Assembly: GCA_905147135.1 (NCBI GenBank)
Contig: LR990053.1
Coordinates: 7,638,501-7,702,500 of the forward strand
Direction of reading: 5' to 3'
Origin: Blastobasis lacticolella
Taxonomy: Eukaryota > Arthropoda > Insecta > Lepidoptera > Blastobasidae
DNA: 64,000 nt
Each line of letters opens with the position of its first letter. The stretch's first letter is position 1. This document shows, one piece after another, positions 25,050 through 35,212 of this stretch. A model generated the notes under the pieces. The model did not search any database and was not told the DNA's origin. It saw only the letters and a list, made by a program, of their open reading frames with translations. Made by a program: the position numbers and the translations under genes.

Positions 25050-25702
25050 TTATTTTGTGCTGTTTTTTAATTTCTTGCAAAAGTATAGTATTTTTTGGTT
25101 TGTGTTTTTTCTTTTCTTGTTATTATTCTGATTTGTGTTGTGCAAAGACATTAAAGACATTTTTTTTAATTACTCGTGTTTTTTTTATTTTAGCCCAATT
25201 AGAAACCACATAGTCTAATCCCGGGATAGTCCCGGGATCCCGGGAAAAGGCTTCAAAAATCCCGTAAGCCCGGGATTGAAAAACATGCTCGGGATTGTAT
25301 TCTCTAGTATCCACCCAACGTTTAAAGATGGGTCCAGTACAGTTCTCACCGACCACTCTAAGTATGGCATTGTCAGAAGAACGGAGCCTCTCCCAAAAGG
25401 AAGCCACTCGCGCTCGTAGGATAGCGAAGAAGTCGGGCACCCTCGCGTCGGCGAACATACCTGTGCACTACAATATCTTGGCAGTCTCATAGGCGTGCGA
25501 AACGCATTATTGTATTGCACTCTCATGGTACTCAGTGCTTTTTGCGTATGGTTTACCCAAAGTTGGCAGGTGTAGAGACATTGGCAGTAGGTGTTAAAAA
25601 GAGTTAATTTAACTTCCTTGCTACACCCACCAAACCTACGGGCTAGCATGTTACACCTGATACTGAGCGCCCGTCGCTCTCGCTCTATATAATAAATAAT
25701 AA

Positions 25703-25948
25703 TAAATAATCGTGGACAAATTCACACAGCGCCATCTAGCCCCAAACTAAGCAAAGCTTGTACTATGGGTGCTAGCTAACTGATATACTACTTATATACT
25801 TTTAAATACATACTTATTATACATAGAACACCCAGACCCGTAACAGAAATTAAAATTCATCATTGAAATTTCTGCCCGGCCGGGAATCGAACCCGGGACC
25901 TCTTGCGTGGCAACTGGCATGTTGACCACTGAACCACTCAGGTCGTCC
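25703..25948 (-). mobile_element. tRNA-Gly-like SINE
   Basis: On the minus strand the head resembles tRNA-Gly(GCC): GTGGTTCAGTGGTC with A box TGGTTCAGTGG (25936-25926), a TTGCCACG anticodon-loop segment, and GGGTTCGATTCCCGG with B box GGTTCGATTCC (25893-25883). A ~170-bp unrelated body and an AT-rich tail of ATT units follow. It sits in the reverse-transcriptase frame of the minus-strand LINE. Both pol III boxes look intact. Confidence 0.82.
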
Positions 25949-26289
25949 ATATCATCTCTTAGGTGTTCGGTGAGAACATGGCCCAGGTACCTAAATCTCT
26001 GCACAGCCCGAACCACCAACCCGTTCAGTCTAACCTCAGGTACTCTCTCCGGACCAACCCCTGCCCTAAACACCATACACTCTGTTTTGAGTACGTTGTA
26101 TTTCAGACTGTGCGCGTCCGCATAACGCTCACAAATCGAAAGCAACTTCCTCAGGCCATTAATTGAGGGACTGAGAAGCACCATATCATCGGCGTAACTG
26201 AGGTTGTTCACACAAACCCCACCCACGTGACATCCGAACCCGGCGCCTCTCAGTTCCACAATCATAATATTCATTTTAGCAATCACCCC

Positions 26290-26960
26290 AGCTTATAAAA
26301 ACCGTAATGTCAAATGTTTTGTGCGCGCTCATGGCGCGCTCCGATTGCTCATTCAATAACTTATATTACTTTTATTGTCTTTTATTACGATCAGCACAGC
26401 ACCTAAGTTAATGACAAAATTAAAATGCTAAAAATACATTGATCACACCAACTTTTGCGACTTAAAATGAAAAAAAATTTAAGATCGCTGCGCTCGCTCA
26501 TTCATAAGTTTCAAATACTTTTCTTATCATTCACCTAGCTCGTTGCGGTCACTCATTAATTAATATCCTTAAATTACTATTGTGAGGATCACCCATTGCT
26601 ATTAAGACTAAAAATGTTTAAAATTGCCAGCTCGCTCATTAATTTAAGGGTTACCTCAAGCTTTTGTAACCCAAAATATTACAAATTACAAGCTCACTCC
26701 GCCCGCCCGCTTAAAAGCTGGAGTAATCATTGAATGAATATTCAATGATTACTCCAGCTTTTAAGATCTCAAACGTAAAAAATGTCGAGAGCGCTCCGGT
26801 CGCTCATTCATTGATCACCGTAGCTTTTAAGATCCACAATGTCAAAAATTTCGAGCTCGCTCCGCTTGCTCATACATTCGTTGTTCTCCCTCAGGTTTTA
26901 AAACCTAAAATATCCGAGCTCGCTCCACTCACTCGTTTTATCCGCTCGTTCACCACACTA
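26290..26960 (+). repeat. Satellite-like degenerate tandem repeat
   Basis: Repeated motif of about 65-85 bp: a string like AAAATGTCAAAAATTTCGAG followed by CTCGCTCCGCTCGCTCATTC. Clear units start near 26790, 26850 and 26915; older ones lie near 26320, 26490, 26540, 26630 and 26690. Related units occur at 23265-23380 and inside the hAT-like element (28930-29240), so the satellite has been moved or split by insertions. Confidence 0.7.
26711..26764. repeat. Perfect palindrome, 25-bp arms, 4-bp loop
   Basis: The left arm 26711-26735 starts TTAAAAGCTGGAGTAATCAT. The right arm 26740-26764 is its exact reverse complement, and the loop is GAAT. It lies inside the satellite-like array. Confidence 0.95.
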
Positions 26961-27030
26961 AAACGGCTATTTTTTTTACTCATCGCGCCCACACGTAGCG
27001 AATATCTATAATTTGGATCTGCGCCTGGCT

Positions 27031-27122
27031 CAATGACTGTACATTGGCGATCGATCGACTTGGCTTCATGGGCCACCTCCGGGGCCAGGCCCACCCTGCA
27101 AAAAAGCCCTAGATACGCCAAT
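27031..27122. repeat. Dispersed repeat, partner at 10300-10400
   Basis: CTGTACATTGGCGATCGATC, GGCTTCAT, GGGGCCAGGCCC, TACGCCAATG in the same order as the partner. CATTGGCG and CGCCAATG are complementary ends. Confidence 0.5.
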
Positions 27123-27419
27123 GAGCCTAGCTAAACTACAATATCACCATACCGAATTTCATCCATATCGGTGCAGTAAGCCGTGAAAGCGTGATCCGCT
27201 GAATGAACGGTCACCAATCATACTTAACGCTACAATGGGGGCCAGCAATTGCTTACCTACTATTAATTGTTTATTTCTTGCTTCTATTTGCTTACAATTT
27301 ATATCAAAACATATTTTAAGTTGACCGTTAATTCTGACGTCGGCTTATGAGTCTGTCTATACTCCACTTGTATAATAGTAATATATTTAACTATAAGCCA
27401 CGAGAGATGCACGAGCCCG

Positions 27420-27918
27420 GCTCTGTGCTGGTGGATGTCAAGTCTTGAATCTCTGCAGCGAGCTTACAGCAGCCACCTGTGACCCTAAAATCCCAATCAA
27501 GCTAATATACAAAAGTATTATTAGGCCTGTAATGCTTTATGGCTGGAAAACCTGACGAAACACGTCCGCGAACTCCACGCCAACGAAATGAAAATGCTAC
27601 AGTCCACTGTGCACATCCATGTGTGGCGTTATGCGACTTGATCGAGTGCGTAACGAGTAAATCCGAGGCACCCTTGGTGAAAGATACATCGCGGGTAAAA
27701 TCGAAGAGGCCCGCCTGCGCTAGTTTGGTCCCGTACTGCGTAAACCAGGGATACGTGGGACTTATGTGGCTGAACCTGCCTGTAGCAGGAGGGAGGGGAT
27801 AATTGTGTAGGTGTTTAGTTTATATGTTAGTCTTTTTATATAGTTATTGTTTGAATAAGGAGCTGGCATGTTCAATTTTGTATAAAAGATCCCAATAAAT
27901 AGTGATTACAAAAAAAAA
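27420..27918 (+). mobile_element. RTE-type LINE 3' fragment
   Basis: Shifting plus frames read CDPKIPIKL (27480), IIRPVMLYGW (27517), MRLDRVRNE (27630) and GKIEEARLR with FGPV (about 27697-27735): the thumb and tail of an RTE reverse transcriptase. The 3' end has AATAAA near 27895 and a short A run near 27910. 27123-27420 just before it shows no feature. Confidence 0.65.
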
Positions 27919-28368
27919 GCGCACAGAATATCGGGGGCTAGGATCATGTTGTACCGACTTCAATTGAACGCTGCCATCTTGATCCAATCCTGTAGAATGA
28001 CGTCACAAAAGCTGTTTTGTGCTCGGTCCAAAATAGGTACTCCCTTTTTATACATATTCTCGTATGGGGAATTTTAAGACAGAAAGTGAAAAGTATAAGA
28101 ATAGTTCAGCATGCCTCACTAGATGGCTCTGCTTAGAAAGGATTCTCAAGTAGGTACATTGTATTGAATTTGGTAACCGAAGATATACGCTTATTACACA
28201 TGCCTAAATTCAGTTATAAAATTCAGAACCAAAAAGCAAATCAAAAGAGAACAAATCAAAGTGAAATGATTCTCAGAATGCTCAGAATTAGGTTCATTTT
28301 TGTATCACTTTAATTATGTTACGTGTTGCTCCGCTTTACAAAAGCCGTGATACAAAAATTTACCTTAT
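27919..28368. other. Spacer
   Basis: No gene. GCTTATTACACATGCCTAAA (28191) has an imperfect inverted partner near 29425-29444, so the hAT-like element may have landed in an older foldback. Confidence 0.4.
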
Positions 28369-28376
28369 TTAATGAG

Positions 28377-29391
28377 CAGGGGCGTAGCTACCGCCGTATC
28401 TGCCGTATCAATTATACGGGGCCCCCGGGCCATAGGGGCCCCCAAACGTGTGTAAGTAAAAACTCGTTATCCATCATTTCAGTTAAACTTTCCCGATAAA
28501 AATAATTATTTTATAGAATTTCAGACCAGGGTCGGAGGCCCCTCCGCAAAAAAGACAATTGAAATCAAATAATACAATCCGTTTTCATTCACCTTTCGTT
28601 AAAGAGATATTTATAATTTTTATTGAAAAAAAACAAGACAACGTAGTGCCCTCCACGCGCACTCATTTATTACTTCATTGAATGTTGGGTAAAATATCAG
28701 ATTATTAATATATCAGATGGCAAAAATGGTAACAATTTTGATCTCATATTGAAAATTTCATATTTTCGGAATTATCGGTAGCACCAAAGGCTTAAGAAAC
28801 TCCTTACTCCGTTCTTTCTTAAACGGGTCATATGAACGTGGCTCTTAATATACCTTGGCCCACACGCCCATACGCATAATCGTCTTGGCTCACACGCAAT
28901 CAATCTTTGAATTTGTCTGTTTTCAAGTTAATAATAGAACGTTTTGATAGCCAAAATATCAAGAAATTTCGAGTTCTTACGCTCGCTCATTAACTGTTCG
29001 CAAAGTTGATTTTATTATGAATTCTCGTCAAAAATTTTGAGTCATTTTGCTGATTTTACGTAATTTTTTATTTAAATCGCACAAGGCTTTAATGGATAAA
29101 TTACAAAAATTTCGATATAAGTTATAATCGCGCAAGGTATTAATATAGCGAAGCCAAAGGCCAATATATCAAAAATTCCTAGCCCTACCTAGCCTCGCGA
29201 AACTGACTGTTAGAGACTATTGTCACACAACCCAAGAGCTCGCTATGCTAGTCCATTTATTGACTTAAGCTGAGACTAGGATTTAAGTTACTCATTAGTA
29301 CTCCCCCCCATAGTTGGGGGGGGGGTATCCGCTAGGGGAGCCCCAACACAATAATTGATACGGGGCCCCCGAAGGGCACGCTACGCCACTG
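28377..29391. mobile_element. Non-autonomous hAT element, 1015 bp
   Basis: The ends CAGGGGCGTAGC and the complement of GCTACGCCACTG form 12-bp terminal repeats with one mismatch. They are flanked by a perfect 8-bp duplication TTAATGAG (28369-28376, 29392-29399). No transposase frame. The interior includes GCTCGCTCATT units of the satellite seen at 26290-26960. Confidence 0.9.
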
Positions 29392-29929
29392 TTAATGAGC
29401 AATACATTCCATTTTGATTTGGGATTTAGGAATGTGTAATAAGCGCATTACTCGGAAAGATGTGTTCGTGAAAAGTTACTTAGTTGTAGTACAATTTCCG
29501 AGAAGAAAGCGCAAAATGTATTATTCTTATACATCTAAACGATCTCGTTTTGCTTTATTTTTAAGAATCGTGTGTAGGTAATCGACGCCATCTACTACAA
29601 ACATTAGAAAGAAAATATTTTTTTAGCTATAAATGCTATAATTTTGTTAGTGTAAGTCTTGTTGGTTGTCCTAAATAAATAAATAAAATAAACATCAGAC
29701 TTCTACAGATGGACCGGTTCATTGTACAAAGACAATGACACCACTTCATTGGAGCTTAAACTGCAATGGCGCTCCAACGTCGTCCCAGTGACGTCTTGGC
29801 CACGTATACGAATGGTCGTAACTTTATAATCTAAGAATGCCCTAATTCCGATAACCAGTAACCAAAAACAAGAATGAAGTTAATTTTTCCGTAAAGTATA
29901 ACAAACATTATGTATTATATTATTATATT
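29392..29929. other. Spacer
   Basis: AT-rich, no gene or bounded element recognised. Confidence 0.4.
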
Positions 29930-30097
29930 AGATGGGACTTGCAACGCGACATACCTTTTCGATTTGTTTTCCCGACGTTTCGGTAGGGTTACACCCACCG
30001 TGGTCACGAGACGACTAGCGTGGAGAGGTGGCAGCTGCGGTGATGTGCTGGTAGACTCCTACAGAATTGTCAGTTTATTGGTGATCCACTCCTACCA
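29930..30097 (-). mobile_element. Penelope-like element, downstream portion
   Basis: On the minus strand: AGTCGTCTCGTGACCACGGT then CCGAAACGTCGGG, strings I associate with ends of Penelope-like elements in Lepidoptera. The sequence was continuous with 33820 onwards before the LINE at 30103-33819 was inserted; the 5-bp duplication GGAAC confirms the join. Confidence 0.6.
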
Positions 30098-30117
30098 GGA
30101 ACAACGTGAAACGTATT

Positions 30118-30846
30118 ATGAAGAACAGTAAGAGGAAAGCGCTTCATTTCACCGAAAAAGATTGTTCTTCTATAGAAATAGACTCTACACCACAAACAGA
30201 AAATATTTCAAAAGGAACAAAAGATGAGATGTCGACCATAATTACAAAAAATATATCAAATGTATCAAAGAGAACAAAAATCTGCATCATCAGTAGCGAT
30301 AACCAAAATAAAATATTGACAAGAGCTGAAAAATCTTTTAACAATTCACAAATCCAACACTATATTACGCCTAACGGAGGAACGCGACAATTATTAGAAG
30401 GCATTGATAATAAAGTTAAAGAATTTACGTTAAGAGACTATTGTATAATTTTTATCGGTCACACGGATTTTATCTTGACCGACAAGTATTGTAATTTAAT
30501 TGACCACATTAAAACTGTATTACAAAAGCTAGAACATACTAATGTAATTATATGTTTACCGACATACAGAGTCAGTGTGTATTCTAACTTATTCAACCAA
30601 CGGGTTGAAATATTTAATAATTTATTGTATGCTAATAACTGGATGCATGAATATGCTTATGTAATAGACTCTAATAAAAATCTTATTCCTAATGAGATGT
30701 TTTATAGTCGAAGTGGAACATTAAATAAAAAAGGTATTTCACAAATTATTGCTGACGTAACTTATTTAATAAGTAATTTTTCTAACGAGTCACAAATTTC
30801 AACAGAGTCTAAGACAGAAGTAAAAAAGAAGCTTTTTCGTAACTAA
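30118..30846 (+). CDS. LINE ORF1 protein
   Basis: 242-codon frame from ATG 30118; the frame is open a little further upstream, but only with a GTG. The C-terminal ~120 residues (DYCIIFIGHTDFIL, NVIICLPTYRVSVYS, FNNLLYANNWMHEYAYVIDS, LNKKGISQIIADVTYLI) resemble the SGNH/esterase-like domain found in ORF1 of CR1-group LINEs. The N-terminus is Lys/Ser rich and lacks the PHD finger seen in some relatives. Such proteins bind element RNA or lipid; function here is inferred. Appears intact. Confidence 0.7.
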   Translation: MKNSKRKALHFTEKDCSSIEIDSTPQTENISKGTKDEMSTIITKNISNVSKRTKICIISSDNQNKILTRAEKSFNNSQIQHYITPNGGTRQLLEGIDNKVKEFTLRDYCIIFIGHTDFILTDKYCNLIDHIKTVLQKLEHTNVIICLPTYRVSVYSNLFNQRVEIFNNLLYANNWMHEYAYVIDSNKNLIPNEMFYSRSGTLNKKGISQIIADVTYLISNFSNESQISTESKTEVKKKLFRN

Positions 30847-33764
30847 TCAGTTTACTATTCTGCATCAGAACATCCAAGGTATACTAAATAAGGTAGATAT
30901 AATCGAAGCCACTCTGAAAGAACTCTCAGAAAATCAAACTAATATAGACGTTTTATGTTTTACCGAAACTTTTATTAAAAACGGTAACGAATGTAATCTA
31001 AAACTTAAAAACTACAGAATAGCTAGTTTTTATTCGCGAAAAAATATGAAAAGAGGAGGCTCCTGTATACTTGTTGCGAAGGATATTGTTTGTAGACCAT
31101 TGAAGGTTTGTCAGGAATTAAGTGTTCCACATATTTTTGAGTGTTGTGGCATAGAAACCTCAGACCACAAATTCATAATTAATATTTATAGGGTACCAAA
31201 AAGGACATATGAAACACCTTTTCTAGAAAAACTCGATTCTTTACTGCATACTCTTACATCTAAGAACAAAAAAGAAAAAATTATAATTTGTGGCGATTGG
31301 AATATTGATATTTGCAAATCTAATAGGTTAACATCCGAGTTAACTAATCTATTGAACAATTATGGTTTAGTTCCACACATAAAAACTCCTACCCGACACA
31401 CAGCATGCCTTGACCAAATAGCCAGCAACATCCGTAGTGTTAACTCTGTGGTGCATAAACTAGCTCTTTCGGATCACGAAACAGGGCAAACTATTTCATT
31501 TAAAGCTAAGCCTATTAAAAGTATGAATCAATACTATATAAAAAGACGTGACTATAGTAAGGAAAACATTGAAAAATTTAAAAGATGTATTAGTTCCCTA
31601 ACGTTCTCAGAGGTTTTATGTAAAAAGGATACAAATGAGGCCTGTAATGAGTTTCACAGCTTGATGTCATTGTTTAATAATCTTTGTTTTCCCTACATTC
31701 GTATAAAAGTTGATAATAGATGCCGAGGTCCAAAATGGCTTACGAAAGGTCTGAAACGCTCTTGTAAAATTAAAAGGAAACTTTACCTAAAATATGTTAA
31801 TTCGCCTGAAAATAAGATTCGCAACAGAGATAATTATAGGACATATATGTACTAGGATTCTGAAAAGGTGTATATCTAAATCTCATAAATTATTAAACAA
31901 AAAATTGATTGACAATTCTAAAAATAAATGTAAAACGACATGGAATATAATAAATGATAATGACATTGTAAATCCTAAAAATGATATTGACATTATAACC
32001 AAAGAAGACGTACAGTATAGTGACCCAGGAGCTATTGCTGAACTTTTTAATAATTTTTATATTGACATGACAAATAATACATCTTGTAATAAATCGAATC
32101 CGTACAATCAAAATGACATTCCCATGAATTTAAATTCTATTTATTTGACACCAACCAATGAAATTGAAGTTTTTGAAATAATAAAAAATCTAACTAACAG
32201 TACAGCAGTTGGTTATGACGATATTAGTACAAGAATATTGAAAAGTTGTGCAGCTGCTATAAGCAGACCCCTAAGTTATATAATTAATATTTCCCTCGAG
32301 CAAGGTGTATTTCCGGAAATATTAAAAAAATCCGTTGTTAAACCTCTATATAAAAAGGATAATAAGGAGTCAATGAATAACTATCGCCCTATAACGCTCA
32401 TTTCAATATTTTCTAAGATATTCGAAAAAGTAATGCATAATCGCCTCACTCATTATCTTAATAAAAATAACCTTCTAAGTAAAAACCAGTATGGTTTCCG
32501 AAAAGGATGCTCTACTACACAAGCTTGCTTTAATCTTTTAAAGGAAGTAACAGAGAGTTTAAACAACAAAATTCCAATTGTTGCTATTTTCTTGGATATG
32601 AGTAAGGCCTTCGATTTTGTAAGTCATTCTATACTATTGTCCAAACTTTATAGACTTGGAATCAGAGGTTCTGCTCATAATTGGATAAAAAATTATCTCG
32701 AAAATCGTACGCAATATACAGAAATTCAGAGAATTTCAAATTTTCAACTCGAGGCTCACAGATCTCAATTCAAATTAAATTGCTGTGGAGTACCCCAGGG
32801 AAGTATCTTGGGGCCTTTACTTTTCTTATGTTACATTAACGACTTGCCAAATTGCATAGAAGAGCAATCAATATTGTTTGCAGACGATACGACATTATTA
32901 ATTAAAGATGACAATATAAATAATTTTAATGATAAAATTAATAATACATTAATAAAGGTAATGGAATGGTTGGACAAAAATAATTTAAAAATTAATATTA
33001 GCAAAACACAATTTATTCAATTTAAAACACTTAAATCTAGGGATATACCTTTGAATATTATTTATAATAATGACAAAATCGAAAATGTAAATCTAACGAA
33101 ATTCTTAGGGTTTTCTATTGACAGACACTGCGATTGGAAGAACCATATAGATAATGTTTGTCTTAGAATTAATAAATTTGTTTATGCCCTTCGTCGTCTA
33201 AGTAGGACAACTTCAAAGGAAGTTGCTCTAACTGCTTTCCACGGTTACGTGTCGTCAGTGCTCAATTATGGGCTTATGCTGTGGGGAAACTCAGTCGACA
33301 TAAATAGAGCATTTATAGCACAGAAGAAATGTCTTCGCGCTGTATGTCAATGCCCTAATGGAAACAGAGACTCATGTAAGCCTCTCTTTAAAGAAAATAA
33401 AGTGCTGACTCTGCCGTGCATGTATATTAAACAAATATGCATATTTGTTAAGGAAAATCCCGAATATTTTAAAACACACGGAGAAGTTTTGAAAAGAGCA
33501 ACAAGGCACAAACATCGAATATATTTACCGCAAATGCGTCTAAATGTTCACCGCAATAACTCCTTCTGTATGGCAATTCGTATATACAATAGTCTACCAG
33601 CGAGTATTAAGGACTGCCCGTATAATAAATTTAAAAGTACCTTAACAGGGTGGCTTCTAGACAAATGCTTTTACTCTATAAAGGAAATGTTAAAAGAAAC
33701 TGTGTATATATTTGCATGCCATTGTTGGCTGAACATATGGTACGTGAATGTAAAAACTATCTAA
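30845..33764 (+). pseudogene. LINE ORF2: endonuclease and reverse transcriptase, one frameshift
   Basis: The open frame begins at 30824, overlapping the ORF1 end in another frame. No ATG occurs before 31046, although endonuclease sequence already starts at about 30857 (ILHQNIQGILNK). Endonuclease marks: LCFTETF, IICGDWNIDI and the LALSDHET block near the end. A one-base shift near 31850-31855 moves the frame. After it come NYRPITLISIFSKIFEKVMH, FLDMSKAFDFVSH, CGVPQGSILGPLLFLCYIND, the active-site ILFADDTTLL and the C-terminal domain to 33764. The element would be inactive unless the shift is a sequencing or assembly error. Confidence 0.85.
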
Positions 33765-33824
33765 TTGTATAACTATGTTCTTGCAAATAAAATTCTGATT
33801 CTGATTCTGATTCTGATTCGGAAC

Positions 33825-34124
33825 TGCACGGCACACAACACTCACGATGTCCACGGATACGTCCGACGATACATCTTGAGTCTTAAGGTTATTAATTTTG
33901 CACACCACTGGGTTCCACGACGCTGAAAGCTTATATCCATCTTCCCGATTGAAAGTTTTGTACTTTTTAATTTCAATCGCTTCCCGAACCATACGCGGAT
34001 AATATTGCCGGTAGGTGGAGAGAACACTAGGCGCATGCAGTTCTATCAAGTGGTTTGGGCCAGAGTTGAGCAGATACGATGGATATAAGCTTTCAGCGTC
34101 GTGGAACCCAGTGGTGTGCAAAAT
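33825..34124 (-). mobile_element. Penelope-like element, C-terminal (GIY-YIG side) coding remnant
   Basis: The minus frame 34121-33825 reads YYPRMVREAIEIKKYKTFNR then EDGYKLSASWNP, a pattern typical of the end of the GIY-YIG endonuclease of Penelope-like reverse transcriptases. The catalytic GIY...YIG part itself is not present. 33895-33941 and 34078-34124 are 47-bp inverted copies, so the start of the frame is made from a flipped copy of its own end. Confidence 0.7.
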
Positions 34125-34927
34125 AAAAAGCAGTCAACATATCAATAAAAACTTGTTGTAAATGAAATTTAAGAATTCTACAACAACAAAAGTAGCATAA
34201 TTTTAAAGGAGGTAAAATGATTAAGATAAAGGCTGGAATTGAAGGTTGGATTTGTAATTGACGAATCCCCATGATAACTGTTTAGAAATTTATATTTTAG
34301 GTATTACGTTACAACATTTTTGTACGCTTTTACAATGTTATATCTGGCGCCTTGGCGAGATTGATGACTGACGTCTATTTCAGTGCCATAAACCGGTGGC
34401 CAAAACTGGAACTAAGTGTTGTCATATTGAAATGTTTTGTCAGTCATTGCCAACGTAATTGCAATGTGTCACCGGGTCAAATAAGTTTGTGGCACAAGAG
34501 ACTGCGCCATTTTATTTAATGTGGTAACGGTAGGAGTTATTTGTTTGGTAAAGCATATCGTTAGGCATACTTATATATCCATGACAAACATTGAAAAATT
34601 TGAACTATTTTTTATATTTAAACGGCTTTCGGAAAATCTCCTAATCGCTTTGGCCAATATATGGACTGTGCTTTAGTTATGTGTTATCACCTCTTTAATC
34701 AAAATATTTGTGGTCTTATAACAGGCCTTTTCAAAGAAATAGGACATGCTTTTCTCTTTGATCTACCCATCGAAATAATATGTACATACGTATACCTGGA
34801 ATGCGCATTGAGCTGAAATAGCCAGCCTTTATCCCTTCGATATATCGATTCTAATAATGTATGACCATAATTTGTCCAACTAATGAGATATATGCGGAAT
34901 CACATTTGATATTAATATCTTCTATCT
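34125..34927. other. Spacer
   Basis: AT-rich; no supported gene, no bounded element. Confidence 0.4.
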
Positions 34928-34940
34928 ATCTATATTCTAT

Positions 34941-35199
34941 CATCATCACAGCCCATATCAGTCCACTGCAGAACTTAGGGCCTCTTCCACGAAAGGGGAG
35001 GTTATTGCCATAATCTCCACGCTCGGCAGGCGGGTTGGAGATCGCAGAGTTATAAATATAACAATAGAAAACGCTGCTGCCCATTTTCCAGTCTATAGAG
35101 ACTCTAGATCTTTTTCCTCGAAAACATAAGTCGCCTTGTACGACACCCACGAGTGTAAGGGGTTGGTGCTATTCTACTCTGTGGGACACCTCACGGCTA
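34941..35199 (+). mobile_element. ~255-bp retroposon, copy D, 13-bp target duplication
   Basis: CATCATCACAGCCCATATCA to CACCTCACGGCTA. Flanked by perfect direct repeats ATCTATATTCTAT at 34928-34940 and 35200-35212. This is the best-bounded copy of the family and shows a full length of 259 bp. A 13-bp duplication favours target-primed reverse transcription. Confidence 0.85.
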
Positions 35200-35212
35200 A
35201 TCTATATTCTAT

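Larger units (their letters stand above)
23567..25306 (+). mobile_element. hAT-superfamily DNA transposon, broken
   Basis: Flanked by a perfect 8-bp target duplication GTATCCAC (23559-23566, 25307-25314), typical of hAT. The ends are TAGAGAATACAA (inner left copy at 23578) and its complement ending at 25306. The left end is preceded by an extra 11 bp, TAGAGAACCAC, so the terminal motif is doubled. The element carries the C-terminal half of a transposase, but its N-terminal part is lost, and a retroposon (23851-24132) sits inside. It lies within a minus-strand LINE whose frame resumes on either side. Confidence 0.88.
23381..26286 (-). mobile_element. Minus-strand LINE, split by a hAT element and a SINE
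   Basis: On the minus strand from 26286: VNNLSYADDMVLLSPSINGL (active site), then LKYNVLKTECMVFRAG, RFRYLGHVLTEHLRDDM. The SINE (25703-25948) interrupts, then RERRALS, NMLARRFGG, LWVNHTQKALSTMRVQYNNA, FKRWVDT at 25315. The hAT (23567-25306) then interrupts, and the frame resumes as HMAANRK. The element ends with an AATAAA signal and a run of TTA units near 23381-23400 (minus sense), its 3' tail. The 5' half, including the endonuclease, is missing. Numerous stops. Confidence 0.75.
30103..33819 (+). mobile_element. Nearly complete CR1-like LINE
   Basis: 3717 bp with a 5-bp target duplication GGAAC (30098-30102 and 33820-33824). It has ORF1, ORF2 (endonuclease plus reverse transcriptase), an AATAAA, and a tail of TTCTGA units. 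Hexamer-type tails rather than poly(A) suit the CR1/L2 group. Only one frameshift was found in ORF2. It is much more AT-rich in codon use than the other LINE at 20820. It is inserted in a Penelope-like element. Confidence 0.88.

Noticed and set aside
25861..25945. A functional tRNA-Gly gene on the minus strand
   Set aside because: The acceptor stem does not pair well, and the sequence continues into a SINE body and AT-rich tail.
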